A stretch of 13,262 nucleotides of DNA. Origin: an uncultured Erysipelotrichaceae bacterium (GTDB lineage Bacteria; Bacillota_I; Bacilli_A; RF39; UBA660). Made by a program: the position numbers and the translations under genes. The stretch lies in NCBI GenBank assembly GCA_902768065.1, contig CACXJP010000042.1, positions 1 through 13,262 on the forward strand, in the 5' to 3' direction. Within the stretch, counting starts at the first letter, position 1. Each line of letters starts with the position of its first letter. Shown here in pieces: positions 1 to 5,524 of this stretch. The notes under the pieces were generated by a model. That model was not told where the DNA came from. It saw only the letters and a list, made by a program, of their open reading frames with translations, and ran no database searches.

Positions 1-7
1 AAACATC

Positions 8-31
8 GAAGATAGAAATATCTTCTTTTTT
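8..31 (+). terminator. Rho-independent terminator upstream of the cassette array
   Basis: A perfect 7-bp stem, GAAGATA with TATCTTC, closes a GAAA loop and is followed by six T residues. It would end transcription of a plus-strand gene lying left of the window. The T run passes directly into an extended -10 element, the same arrangement seen at 5235-5274. Confidence 0.85.
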
Positions 32-32
32 A

Positions 33-41
33 TGATACAAT
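33..41 (+). promoter_or_regulatory. Candidate extended -10 promoter for the first cassette module
   Basis: TGATACAAT fits an extended -10 (TGn plus TACAAT, one mismatch from TATAAT). No good -35 lies 16-18 bp upstream, where the terminator stem sits. A close parallel at 5266-5274 in the same position relative to a terminator and a leader ORF supports it. Confidence 0.5.
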
Positions 42-63
42 TTTAGTGATTTAAGTGTTAAAA

Positions 64-150
64 AGTGATTCTTATGAATGAAAATAAAATGAATATCAAT
101 TGGTTGACTTGTATTTATGATGTACTGGCTTGTAATATGCCGACACATTT
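64..150 (+). repeat. Inter-cassette element copy 0 (type A, core deleted)
   Basis: This copy keeps the leader start (ATGAATGAAAATAAA), the conserved AATTGGTTG, a V1 box (ACTTGTATTTATG) and a V2 box (GGCTTGTAATATGCCG, 127-142). About 125 bp between the boxes is missing compared with the copies at 826-1043, 2324-2539 and 5911-6127. The boxes start about 21 bp apart instead of 145-146. The loss is not a simple V1 x V2 crossover, because both boxes remain. It lies before a broken HAD gene, so this end of the array looks eroded. Confidence 0.8.
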
Positions 151-184
151 TATACCAATAGAAGAGGTGAATTATGAATTATAA
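74..184 (+). CDS. Leader peptide of element copy 0 (36 aa, read through V2)
   Basis: The small ORF starts with MNENKMNINWL, the form seen in the other elements. Because the core is deleted, the frame runs on through V2 (VLACNMPTHF) and ends 11 bp inside the downstream HAD gene, which starts at 174, so translation could be coupled. The only ribosome binding site is a weak AGTGAT. The N-terminal 11 codons are shared with the other copies and partly differ by synonymous changes (ATC for ATA). The rest is probably a by-product of the deletion. No function is known. Confidence 0.5.
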   Translation: MNENKMNINWLTCIYDVLACNMPTHFIPIEEVNYEL

Positions 185-827
185 ATATATTGCTTTAGAC
201 TTTGGAAAAGTTGTAGCAGCACCCACGACTTGAAGTTGGGATATAACTCCTAAGTTTTTAGAATTGATAGATATAAATAAAATAAATATTGATATATTTA
301 AAGAATTAAGAAAACAATATGGTAGTATATTATCAGAAATGGTTACGACTTTAGATGAAGAATATAATATGTTTATTAGATTCTATGAACCAATTCTAAA
401 AGAATTTGGCTATTCTAGAGATATTGCAGAAAAAATTGCGTATGACAGAACTTATAATTTTGATAAATATACTTTATATGAAAATATACATAATGAATTA
501 AAAAAGTTGAAGGAAAAATATAAATTAATTCTTCTAACCGATAATTGGCCTTGTGTTATTGATTATTTAAAAGAATACAATTTGTATGATTTTTTTGATA
601 ATATATATATTTCTTCTATGTATGGAGTTGAAAAGAAAGATAAAATATTATTTGACTATCCAATTAATGAATTAAATTTAAAACAAGGTGAAGCATTATT
701 TATTGATGATAATGAGTCTAATCTAGATATTGCTAAAGAAAAAAACTTTGATGTAATGTTAATGGATAGGGAAAATAAAATTAATGATAGTAAATATAAA
801 ATAATTAATAATTTAAATAATATTTAA
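174..827 (+). pseudogene. HAD-superfamily hydrolase, interrupted by an in-frame TGA
   Basis: The frame starts at ATG 174 behind AGAGGTGAATT and reads MNYKYIALDFGKVVAAPTT, then TGA at 231-233, then continues in the same frame to TAA 825-827. HAD signatures are visible: motif I around D9 (LDFGK, without the usual second Asp), motif II LLTDN near codon 122, the motif III lysine in GVEKKD near codons 154-155, and motif IV FIDDNESN near codons 178-179. About 217 codons is normal for a small HAD phosphatase. The stop probably replaces a GGA glycine by one base change. TGA is a true stop elsewhere here, so I call it a pseudogene. Restart at a later codon would lose the catalytic Asp9. It is the first cassette, and its element copy is also damaged. 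Its substrate is unknown. Confidence 0.8.
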
Positions 828-1043
828 AGGAGGTAATCCAAATGAATGAAAATAAAACTAATATAAACTGGTTGGCTTGTATTTATGGCGACTATCACTT
901 AAACCCTTATAAAATGGGAGTTTTTAAGAATTGAGATTTTGCAAGTTTTAGTAAAAAAAGAAGAAAAATTTGAAAAAATAGGGTAAAATATACTCATTTT
1001 TGTGAGAAATTAGGGTACTGGCTTATAACATGCCGACACATTT
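826..1043 (+). repeat. Inter-cassette element copy 1 (type A)
   Basis: The element begins at the ribosome binding site AAAGGAGG, which touches the HAD stop codon. It has a leader ORF at 842-934, V1 at 874-890, a core hairpin at 898-928 (CTTAAACCC pairing with GGG plus TTTAAG), the motif GATTTTGCAAGTTT, and V2 at 1020-1040 (GGCTTATAACATGCCG). V1 and V2 start 146 bp apart. A 57-bp cassette-specific link separates it from the carboxypeptidase start, longer than the usual 20-27 bp. Confidence 0.85.
842..934 (+). CDS. Element leader peptide, type A (30 aa)
   Basis: Starts at ATG 842 behind a strong AGGAGG. The peptide begins MNENKTNINWLACIYG and ends ...KMGVFKN at TGA 932-934. The last third of the ORF runs through the core hairpin, so a translating ribosome would melt it. 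Type A leaders at 2339 and 5926 have the same length and nearly the same sequence. It has no membrane segment or signal. It could be a regulatory leader peptide or a by-product of the repeat. Synonymous differences among copies favour selection on the peptide. Confidence 0.55.
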   Translation: MNENKTNINWLACIYGDYHLNPYKMGVFKN

Positions 1044-1100
1044 ATATTTTAGTAAGATTGATAATGAATAGTTTGATATTTAATAAATGAGGTGATGATA

Positions 1101-1685
1101 ATGAATTATTTAATTGTTATTAATAAATCAAATCTAATAGATGCTAGTTATTTTGATAATTTAGAATTGGTAGAGTGTGATGATGTTCTTGGTGAAACTA
1201 TTAGTGTCGAAAAAGAAACATATGCTGCATATCTTAAATTAAAAAAATTTTTAAAAACCAAGAATATTTTTATTGAATTAGATTCTGCATATAGAAGTAT
1301 AGAAGAACAGCAAAGAATTATTGATGATTACACTATAAAATATGGTATTGATTATGTTAATAAATATGTTGCCCCAATAAAAACTAGCGAACATCATACT
1401 GGATTAGCTATAGATTTAGCATTAGTAGTTAATGGAAAAAAATTAATAAAAAATGAAGATTTATTTGCTAATGAAAATATTTATTTAGAAATACATAAAT
1501 ATTTAAGTGATTTTGGCTTTATTTTGAGATATCCTAAGGGAAAAGAAAATATAACAGGCTATAATTATGAACCATGGCATATTAGATATGTCGGCATAGA
1601 GAATGCTAGATTTATTTCTAGTAATAATTTAACATTAGAAGAATATATGATTCAATGTAATAATGGAGTTGATGCAAATGAATGA
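1101..1685 (+). CDS. VanY/VanX-type D-alanyl-D-alanine carboxypeptidase (zinc peptidase, M15-like)
   Basis: A 194-aa protein. The start at ATG 1101 is preceded by GAGGTG at the right distance; an upstream GTG at 1092 overlaps that site and is unlikely. The M15 motif SxHxxGxAxD is at residues 96-105 (zinc ligands H98 and D105), EPWH at 157-160 supplies the general base E157 and third ligand H160, and R65 lies in SAYRS, equivalent to the conserved SGYRS. The family removes terminal D-Ala from peptidoglycan precursors, which in van clusters gives glycopeptide resistance. There is no signal peptide or membrane anchor, so a cytoplasmic VanXY-like or recycling role is possible. Substrate and resistance are inference. 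Its last codons and TGA stop (1683-1685) lie inside the next element, overlapping the next leader ORF by 8 bp, so the C-terminal GVDANE is encoded by repeat sequence. Confidence 0.85.
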   Translation: MNYLIVINKSNLIDASYFDNLELVECDDVLGETISVEKETYAAYLKLKKFLKTKNIFIELDSAYRSIEEQQRIIDDYTIKYGIDYVNKYVAPIKTSEHHTGLAIDLALVVNGKKLIKNEDLFANENIYLEIHKYLSDFGFILRYPKGKENITGYNYEPWHIRYVGIENARFISSNNLTLEEYMIQCNNGVDANE

Positions 1686-1887
1686 AAATAAAACTAATAT
1701 AAATTGGTTGATAACAATTTAGTCAAGACCAGTGTTAAAACATTATAATATAAGGGAAAACGCAAAAATAGATTTTGCATGTTCATGTTAAAATATATAT
1801 AAAACTGGTGAAAATTAGTGAAAATAGAGTGATTTTTAATAAAAATTGCTTAGGAATTGACATGGTGAGAACGGCTAGTCAAGACCA
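1664..1887 (+). repeat. Inter-cassette element copy 2 (type B)
   Basis: It starts with GGAGTTGATGCAAATG inside the 3' end of the carboxypeptidase gene. V1 is 1707-1730 (ending TAGTCAAGACC) and V2 is 1865-1886 (GTGAGAACGGC then TAGTCAAGACC), 158 bp apart. The core has a weak hairpin near 1741-1756 and the motif GATTTTGCATGTT. GGAATTGAC just before V2 can pair with GTCAAGACC of V2. A 22-bp link leads to the GNAT start. Confidence 0.85.
1678..1722 (+). CDS. Element leader peptide, type B (MNENKTNINWLITI)
   Basis: A 14-aa ORF with a GGAG ribosome binding site. It stops at TAG 1720-1722, whose bases are the first of the TAGTCAAGACC V1 box. The identical peptide is encoded at 3132-3176, and close forms at 3931, 5298 and 12891. 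The start overlaps the 3' end of the carboxypeptidase gene, so the two are probably coupled. The peptide has no recognised function. Confidence 0.55.
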   Translation: MNENKTNINWLITI

Positions 1888-1909
1888 AGTAAAAATAGAG
1901 GTGAAATAA

Positions 1910-2323
1910 ATGAATATTAAAATCTATCATGAAATGTCAAATGAAGATTTTTTGGAAGTAATACAATCAGTTGGATTTAAGACATATAGTAATGAACAAG
2001 TAACAAAAGCATTAGAAAACACAATGTATATGGTTAAAGTTGAAGTAGATGGTAAGTTAGCTGGAATTGGACGAGTTGTTGGTGATTATAGTATTGTATG
2101 TTGCCTTTCTGATATTTGTGTTAAACCTGAATTTCAGAAAAAAGGAATTGGTTTAATTATTGTGAATGAATTAAAGAAAATGATAGAAGAGGGTGTTAAA
2201 GAAGGTGAAAAGATGCAAATTGAATTAACACCCACTGCAGGTAATGAAGCATTTTATCAAAAAGCAGGATTTAAGTATAAACCAGATGTTATAACTGGTA
2301 TGTATTTATGGATAAAAAAATAA
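1910..2323 (+). CDS. GNAT-family N-acetyltransferase
   Basis: A 137-aa protein starting at ATG 1910 behind GAGGTGAAATAA. It is a single GNAT domain. The beta4-alpha3 acetyl-CoA pyrophosphate loop is Q76-K-K-G79-I-G81 after the strand LSDICVKPEF, and the C-terminal part has the typical GNEAFYQKAGFKY near 111-123. Enzymes of this size transfer the acetyl group of acetyl-CoA to an amine on a small molecule or peptide. The acceptor cannot be predicted. It fills one cassette between a type B and a type A element, and the next element starts at its stop codon. Confidence 0.88.
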   Translation: MNIKIYHEMSNEDFLEVIQSVGFKTYSNEQVTKALENTMYMVKVEVDGKLAGIGRVVGDYSIVCCLSDICVKPEFQKKGIGLIIVNELKKMIEEGVKEGEKMQIELTPTAGNEAFYQKAGFKYKPDVITGMYLWIKK

Positions 2324-2539
2324 AAGGAGTTGATCCAAATGAATGAAAATAAATCTAATATAAATTGGTTGGCTTGTATTTATGCCGGCTATCACTTAAA
2401 CCCTTATAAAATGGGGATTTTTAAGAAATGAGATCTTGCAAGTTTTAATAAAAAATAAGAAATAATTAGAAAAATATATTAAAATATGCTCATTTTTGAG
2501 AGAAATTAGAGTACTGGCTTGTAATATGCCGACACATTT
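2324..2539 (+). repeat. Inter-cassette element copy 3 (type A)
   Basis: It starts with AAGGAGTTGATCCAAATG one base after the GNAT stop. V1 is 2371-2387 (GGCTTGTATTTATGCCG), V2 is 2516-2536 (GGCTTGTAATATGCCG plus ACACA), with starts 145 bp apart. The core hairpin is 2395-2425, followed by GATCTTGCAAGTTT. This copy has the closest V1/V2 match of all. A 26-bp link leads to the glycosylase start. Confidence 0.85.
2339..2431 (+). CDS. Element leader peptide, type A (30 aa)
   Basis: Starts MNENKSNINWLACIYAG behind AAGGAG and ends at TGA 2429-2431 just past the core hairpin. It differs from the 842-934 leader at a few residues (T6S, G16A, D17G, V27I, N30K) and by a synonymous AAC/AAT at Asn9. Its role is unknown. 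Confidence 0.55.
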   Translation: MNENKSNINWLACIYAGYHLNPYKMGIFKK

Positions 2540-2565
2540 AAATTTATAAAAAAGAGGGTGATAAA

Positions 2566-3117
2566 ATGCAATTATCAGATATTGATATTGAAATACATAA
2601 ATGTAATTTATGTAGTGATATGATAGAAAAATTTCCTAACAGTAAAACTGTATCAGTAGGAAAAAGAAATGATATAGTTATATTAGGTGAAGCTCCTGCT
2701 AATAATGGTTGGAGAAAAAGTGGTATTGCATGGTATGACATAAATCATAAATTATTGCCTTCTGGTCTAGTACTTCAAAAGTTATTAGATGAAATTAATT
2801 TAAAAATTGAAGATACTTATTTTCTAGAGGCAATTAAATGTTATCCAAAAGATAGAAAGTATTTAAATAAATGTAGTGAGAATTGTAAAAAATATTTATT
2901 TAAACAACTTGAAATAATTAAACCAAAAGTAGTATTATCATTAGGTGATGCGGCAACTAAATCTATATTAAATATGAAATATAAAAAGTTTAGTGATGTA
3001 GTAGGTAAAACTTTTGATGTAAATGGATATAAAGTTATTCCTATATATCATCCAAGTCCCATATCACCAATGAGTTATAAAGGTAATATAGAAATATTTA
3101 AAAATATAAAAATATAA
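2566..3117 (+). CDS. Uracil-DNA glycosylase superfamily protein, iron-sulfur (family 4-like)
   Basis: A 183-aa protein starting at ATG 2566 behind GAGGGTG. Family marks: an N-terminal CxxC (C13, C16), GEAPANNGW at 41-49 (water-activating motif I region), KCYP at 91-94, a further cysteine at C107, and the HPSP loop at 162-165. C13, C16, C92 and C107 have the layout of the [4Fe-4S] ligands in family 4 uracil-DNA glycosylases, which excise uracil to start base-excision repair. Compared with GEAPG of typical members, motif I reads GEAPA, so activity may differ. It is a lone cassette gene. A role in defence or DNA editing cannot be judged from sequence. Confidence 0.82.
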   Translation: MQLSDIDIEIHKCNLCSDMIEKFPNSKTVSVGKRNDIVILGEAPANNGWRKSGIAWYDINHKLLPSGLVLQKLLDEINLKIEDTYFLEAIKCYPKDRKYLNKCSENCKKYLFKQLEIIKPKVVLSLGDAATKSILNMKYKKFSDVVGKTFDVNGYKVIPIYHPSPISPMSYKGNIEIFKNIKI

Positions 3118-3341
3118 AGGAGTTGATTCTCATGAATGAAAATAAAACTAATATAAATTGGTTGATAACAATTTAGTCAAGACCGCTGCTAAACCCTTAT
3201 AATATAAGAGATAATTAAAAAATAGATCTTGCATGTTTATGTTAAAATATATAAAAAAATGATAAAAATTAGTGAAAATAGAGTTTTTTTAAGTAAAAAT
3301 TTATTAGGAATTGACATGGCGAGAACAGCTAGTCAAGACCA
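3117..3341 (+). repeat. Inter-cassette element copy 4 (type B)
   Basis: It starts with AAGGAGTTGATTC, abutting the glycosylase stop. V1 is 3161-3184, V2 is 3319-3340, with starts 158 bp apart. The core has CCCTTATAATATAAG from 3194 and GATCTTGCATGTTT. GGAATTGAC before V2 can pair with GTCAAGACC. A 22-bp link leads to the Nudix start. Confidence 0.85.
3132..3176 (+). CDS. Element leader peptide, type B (MNENKTNINWLITI)
   Basis: The same 14-aa peptide as at 1678-1722, behind an AAGGAG site. It ends at TAG 3174-3176 at the edge of the TAGTCAAGACC box. No function is known. Confidence 0.55.
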   Translation: MNENKTNINWLITI

Positions 3342-3363
3342 AGTTAAAATTGAGGTGGTATTT

Positions 3364-3918
3364 ATGACATTGAGGGAACAGTTAGAAAAATATATTCCTT
3401 ATGATGAACAAGAAGAAAGAGATAAAGAACAGATGTTAAAATTCATAAATGATTATGATGATGTTTTGACTAGAAATAATATATTTGGTCATTTTTCGGC
3501 ATCTGCATTTGTTGTAAATAAAGAAAGAACAAAAATGGTTGTTGTTTATCATATTATAAATGATGGTTGGATTTATCCAGGAGGTCATGCTGATGGTGAA
3601 GAAGATTTGTTATCGGTTGCTGTTCGTGAAGTTGAAGAAGAGACTGGATTAAAAGTTAAAGTATTAGATAATAATATATATTCTATTCAATCAGCACCTG
3701 TAAAAGGGCACATTAAACGTGGTAAGTATGTTTCAGCTCATTTGCATTTAGACATTTTATATATTATGGAAGCAGATGATACTATTCCACTAGTTTATAG
3801 AGAAGATGAGTCAAAAGGAGTTAAGTGGATTTCCTTTGAAGAAGCAGATAATGAAACAATGTGTGATTTTATTAGACCAATACATAAGAAATTAATAAAG
3901 AAATTAAAAGATAGATAG
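3364..3918 (+). CDS. Nudix hydrolase
   Basis: A 184-aa protein. I choose ATG 3364, behind GAGGTGG, because the longer upstream frame from 3229 only translates the repeat element. The full Nudix box GX5EX7REUXEEXGU runs from G74 to L96 (GGHADGE...REVEEETGL), supplying the metal-binding glutamates. Nudix enzymes split nucleoside diphosphates linked to another group, such as oxidised dNTPs, NDP-sugars or ADP-ribose. The segment before the box (YHIINDGWIYPGGH) is typical of a house-cleaning pyrophosphohydrolase, but the substrate is not predictable. The stop TAG abuts the next element. Confidence 0.88.
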   Translation: MTLREQLEKYIPYDEQEERDKEQMLKFINDYDDVLTRNNIFGHFSASAFVVNKERTKMVVVYHIINDGWIYPGGHADGEEDLLSVAVREVEEETGLKVKVLDNNIYSIQSAPVKGHIKRGKYVSAHLHLDILYIMEADDTIPLVYREDESKGVKWISFEEADNETMCDFIRPIHKKLIKKLKDR

Positions 3919-4126
3919 GAGATGATCCAAATGAATGAAAATAAAACTAATATCAACTGGTTGATATTGATTTAGTCTAGCCATTCATGGAACTCCTATA
4001 AAATAAGGAAAAAACAAGTATATACATGTTACATAATTTGATAAAAATATATAAAGTAATGATAATAATAACTAAAAAGGTATCAAAAATAGCATAGTAT
4101 TTGATACTTGGTATTGACGGTTAAAC
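3916..4126 (+). repeat. Inter-cassette element copy 5 (divergent type C)
   Basis: The 5' part is typical (AGGAGATGATCCAAATG, leader, ACTGGTTG), then V1 reads GATATTGATTTAGTCTAGCC. The core keeps CCTATAAAATAAGG (near 3994) but the TTGCA motif is not clear. A unique perfect 8-bp stem, GTATCAAA (4080-4087) with TTTGATAC (4100-4107), precedes a V2-like TTGGTATTGACGG (4108-4120). V2 matches V1 only over TTGRTATTGA. A related stray box lies at 5191-5215, after the two genes that follow this element. Confidence 0.7.
3931..3975 (+). CDS. Element leader peptide, type C (MNENKTNINWLILI)
   Basis: A 14-aa ORF behind AGGAG, ending at TAG 3973-3975. It differs from the type B leader only by L for T at residue 13, although the DNA after TGGTTG differs more. 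ATC and AAC replace ATA and AAT in the I-N codons, both silent. Confidence 0.5.
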   Translation: MNENKTNINWLILI

Positions 4127-4149
4127 TTTTGAAAAAAGAGGTTGATATT

Positions 4150-4719
4150 ATGGATAGGCCAGAATTAAATAAAAAGTTAGATAGTAAAACATTTAGAGAT
4201 TATTATTATTTAAAAGAAGAGTTAATTGATTTTTGTAGAAAGAATAATTTACAAACTACTGGTAGTAAAATAGAATTAACAGATAGAATATCAAAGTATC
4301 TTGATACTGGAGAAATAATATCTAAGACTTATGATTCCAGGAGAACAAAAATAATAGATGAAATAACTCTTGATAGTATAATAGAAGATAACTTTGTATG
4401 CTCTGAAAAACATAGAGCATTTTATAAAAAAGAAATAGGTAATAGTTTTTCATTTAATGTATTATTTCAAAAATGGTTAAAAAGCAATGCAGGAAAAACT
4501 TATAAAGAATCAATAGATGCATATTATAAAATATTAGAAGATAAAAAGAATAATAAAACTACTATTGATAAACAGTTTGAATATAATACATATATTAGAG
4601 ATTTTTTTAATGATAATAAAGATAAGACACTTGAAGATGCTATTAAATGTTGGAAATATAAAAAGAGTTTAAAAGGTCATAACAAATATGAGAAAGAAGA
4701 TTTAAAGGTGTTACTATGA
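4150..4719 (+). CDS. SAP-domain protein with C-terminal DUF6434-like region
   Basis: A 189-aa protein. ATG 4150 follows GAGGTTGATATT; the longer frame from 4108 is element sequence. Residues about 20-52 (LKEELIDFCRKNNL...GSKIELTDRISKYL) form a SAP-like helix-extended-loop-helix, a fold that usually binds DNA or RNA. The C-terminal part, with FxYNxYIRDFF and AIKCWKYKK, matches my memory of proteins annotated DUF6434; that assignment needs a profile search. No catalytic motif is visible. The protein is highly charged and soluble. The stop TGA overlaps the next gene's ATG (ATGA at 4716-4719), so the two are translationally coupled and form the only two-gene cassette here. Confidence 0.75.
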   Translation: MDRPELNKKLDSKTFRDYYYLKEELIDFCRKNNLQTTGSKIELTDRISKYLDTGEIISKTYDSRRTKIIDEITLDSIIEDNFVCSEKHRAFYKKEIGNSFSFNVLFQKWLKSNAGKTYKESIDAYYKILEDKKNNKTTIDKQFEYNTYIRDFFNDNKDKTLEDAIKCWKYKKSLKGHNKYEKEDLKVLL

Positions 4720-5135
4720 ATTTAGATAAAATTGAAAAATTTATTGATAAACAAAAAGTAAGTTTTATTTGTTCAGTTGATGATGATAATTGTCCAAATG
4801 TTAAAGCAATGCTAAAACCTAGAAAAAGAAATGGTTTAAAAGCATTTTATTTTTCTACTAATACATCATCAATGAGAGTAAAACAATATATGAAAAATCC
4901 AAACGCTAGTATTTATTTTTATCACAAAGGATTAATTAAATATGTTGGTGTTATGTTAAAAGGTAAAATGGAAATATTAACAGACCAAGAAACTAAAAAT
5001 ATGATTTGGAAAAAAGGCGACACAATGTTTTATAAAAAAGGTGTAACTGATCCAGATTATTGTGTTTTAAAATTTACTGCTACAAGTGGTAGATACTACT
5101 CTGATTTAAAAACTGAAAGTTTTGATATAAAATAA
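4716..5135 (+). CDS. Pyridoxamine 5'-phosphate oxidase-fold (flavin-binding split barrel) protein
   Basis: A 139-aa protein whose ATG overlaps the SAP gene by 4 bp; AAAGGTG lies upstream. The pattern is typical of small PNPOx-like proteins: an N-terminal helix (LDKIEKFIDKQ), then strands SFICSVDDDNCPNVKAM, KAFYFSTNTSSMRVKQYMKNPNASIYFY and VGVMLKGKMEILTD, and a final LKFTATSGRYYSD. Members bind FMN, F420 or haem and carry out varied reductions, or act as general stress proteins. The length is normal for this stand-alone group. The cofactor cannot be told from sequence. It ends 56 bp before a stray element box and 100 bp before a terminator. Confidence 0.8.
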   Translation: MNLDKIEKFIDKQKVSFICSVDDDNCPNVKAMLKPRKRNGLKAFYFSTNTSSMRVKQYMKNPNASIYFYHKGLIKYVGVMLKGKMEILTDQETKNMIWKKGDTMFYKKGVTDPDYCVLKFTATSGRYYSDLKTESFDIK

Positions 5136-5190
5136 ATAGAAAATTAAGAGATTATGATTTGCCATATGACCAGGTAACTATTATGGTTAA

Positions 5191-5215
5191 CTTGGTATTG
5201 GATTAGTCTAACTAC
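5191..5215 (+). repeat. Stray type C-like element box
   Basis: CTTGGTATTGG (5191-5201) followed by ATTAGTCTAACTAC joins two pieces that are separate in element copy 5: the V2-like CTTGGTATTGACGG (4107-4120) and the V1-like TTTAGTCTAGCC. No leader, core hairpin or gene follows directly. It may be the 3' relic of a lost element, or the right-hand end of the SAP/PNPOx cassette. Confidence 0.45.
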
Positions 5216-5234
5216 GATAAAAGACCTAAAAATG

Positions 5235-5264
5235 GACGGAATTATACTAAATTTCGTCTTTTTT
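5235..5264 (+). terminator. Rho-independent terminator after the first cassette module
   Basis: GACGGAATT (5235-5243) pairs with AAATTTCGTC (5249-5258), including one G-T pair, and is followed by six T residues (5259-5264). It would end transcription from the array genes at 174-5135. It leads straight into an extended -10 promoter. Confidence 0.8.
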
Positions 5265-5265
5265 A

Positions 5266-5274
5266 TGCTATAAT
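5266..5274 (+). promoter_or_regulatory. Extended -10 promoter for the second cassette module
   Basis: TGCTATAAT is a perfect extended -10. The position 17 bp upstream falls in the terminator stem and has no TTGACA-like hexamer, as expected for extended -10 promoters. The start point would be near 5281, about 17 bp upstream of the leader ATG at 5298. Confidence 0.65.
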
Positions 5275-5284
5275 TGAATAGAAA

Positions 5285-5504
5285 TGGAGTGATTCCTATG
5301 GATAATAAAACTAACATCAACTGGTTGATAACAATTTAGTCAAGACCGCTCCTAAATCCTTATAAAATAAGGTAAAACTCAAAAATAGATCTTGCATATT
5401 TATACTGAAACATATAGAAAAATGATAAAAATTAGTGAAAATAGAGTGATTTTAAGTAATAATTTCTTAGGAATTGATATGGTGAGAACGGCTAGTCAAG
5501 ACCA
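5285..5504 (+). repeat. Inter-cassette element copy 6 (type B)
   Basis: It starts with TGGAGTGATTCCTATG. V1 is 5324-5347 and V2 is 5482-5503, starts 158 bp apart. The core has a perfect CCTTATAAAATAAGG hairpin at 5358-5372 and GATCTTGCATATTT. Before V2 the sequence is GGAATTGAT rather than GGAATTGAC, which still allows a G-U pair with GTCAAGACC in RNA. A 20-bp link leads to the second GNAT. Confidence 0.85.
5298..5339 (+). CDS. Element leader peptide, type B (MDNKTNINWLITI)
   Basis: A 13-aa ORF behind GGAG, closely preceded by the promoter at 5266-5274. The core N-K-T-N-I-N-W-L-I-T-I is identical to other type B leaders although three codons differ silently (AAC, ATC, AAC). It ends at TAG 5337-5339. 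Confidence 0.55.
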   Translation: MDNKTNINWLITI

Positions 5505-5524
5505 ATAAAAAAGAGGTGACTAAT

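Noticed and set aside
898..928. Core hairpin as a terminator
   Set aside because: The stem is short with a bulge, the T residues lie inside it, and type B copies have no T run after the hairpin. Downstream genes would be cut off from the promoter.
826..1043. Elements as classical integron attC sites
   Set aside because: There is no pair of GTTRRRY and RYYYAAC core sites and no extended inverted symmetry between the element ends; the end boxes are direct repeats. No integrase gene is in the window.
842..1100. Type A element as a longer protein if TGA is read as Trp
   Set aside because: Copies at 842 and 5926 would read on past TGA, but the copy at 2339 soon meets TAA, and other genes here need TGA as a stop. 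The shared frame simply reflects the lack of indels between copies.
1664..1887. Element as a self-splicing intron, T-box or known riboswitch
   Set aside because: No group I or II core motifs, no AGGGTGGNACCGCG-type T-box sequence, and no riboswitch consensus that I recognise. A profile search with Rfam models would be decisive.
2544..2741. Minus-strand ORF of 65 aa
   Set aside because: It lies opposite the glycosylase gene, has no ribosome binding site and reads as low-complexity shadow sequence.
3229..3363. N-terminal extension of the Nudix protein (including LLGIDMARTASQDQ), and similar extensions upstream of the SAP, VanY and GNAT starts
   Set aside because: These residues are encoded by element sequence, and good ribosome binding sites lie right before the internal starts.
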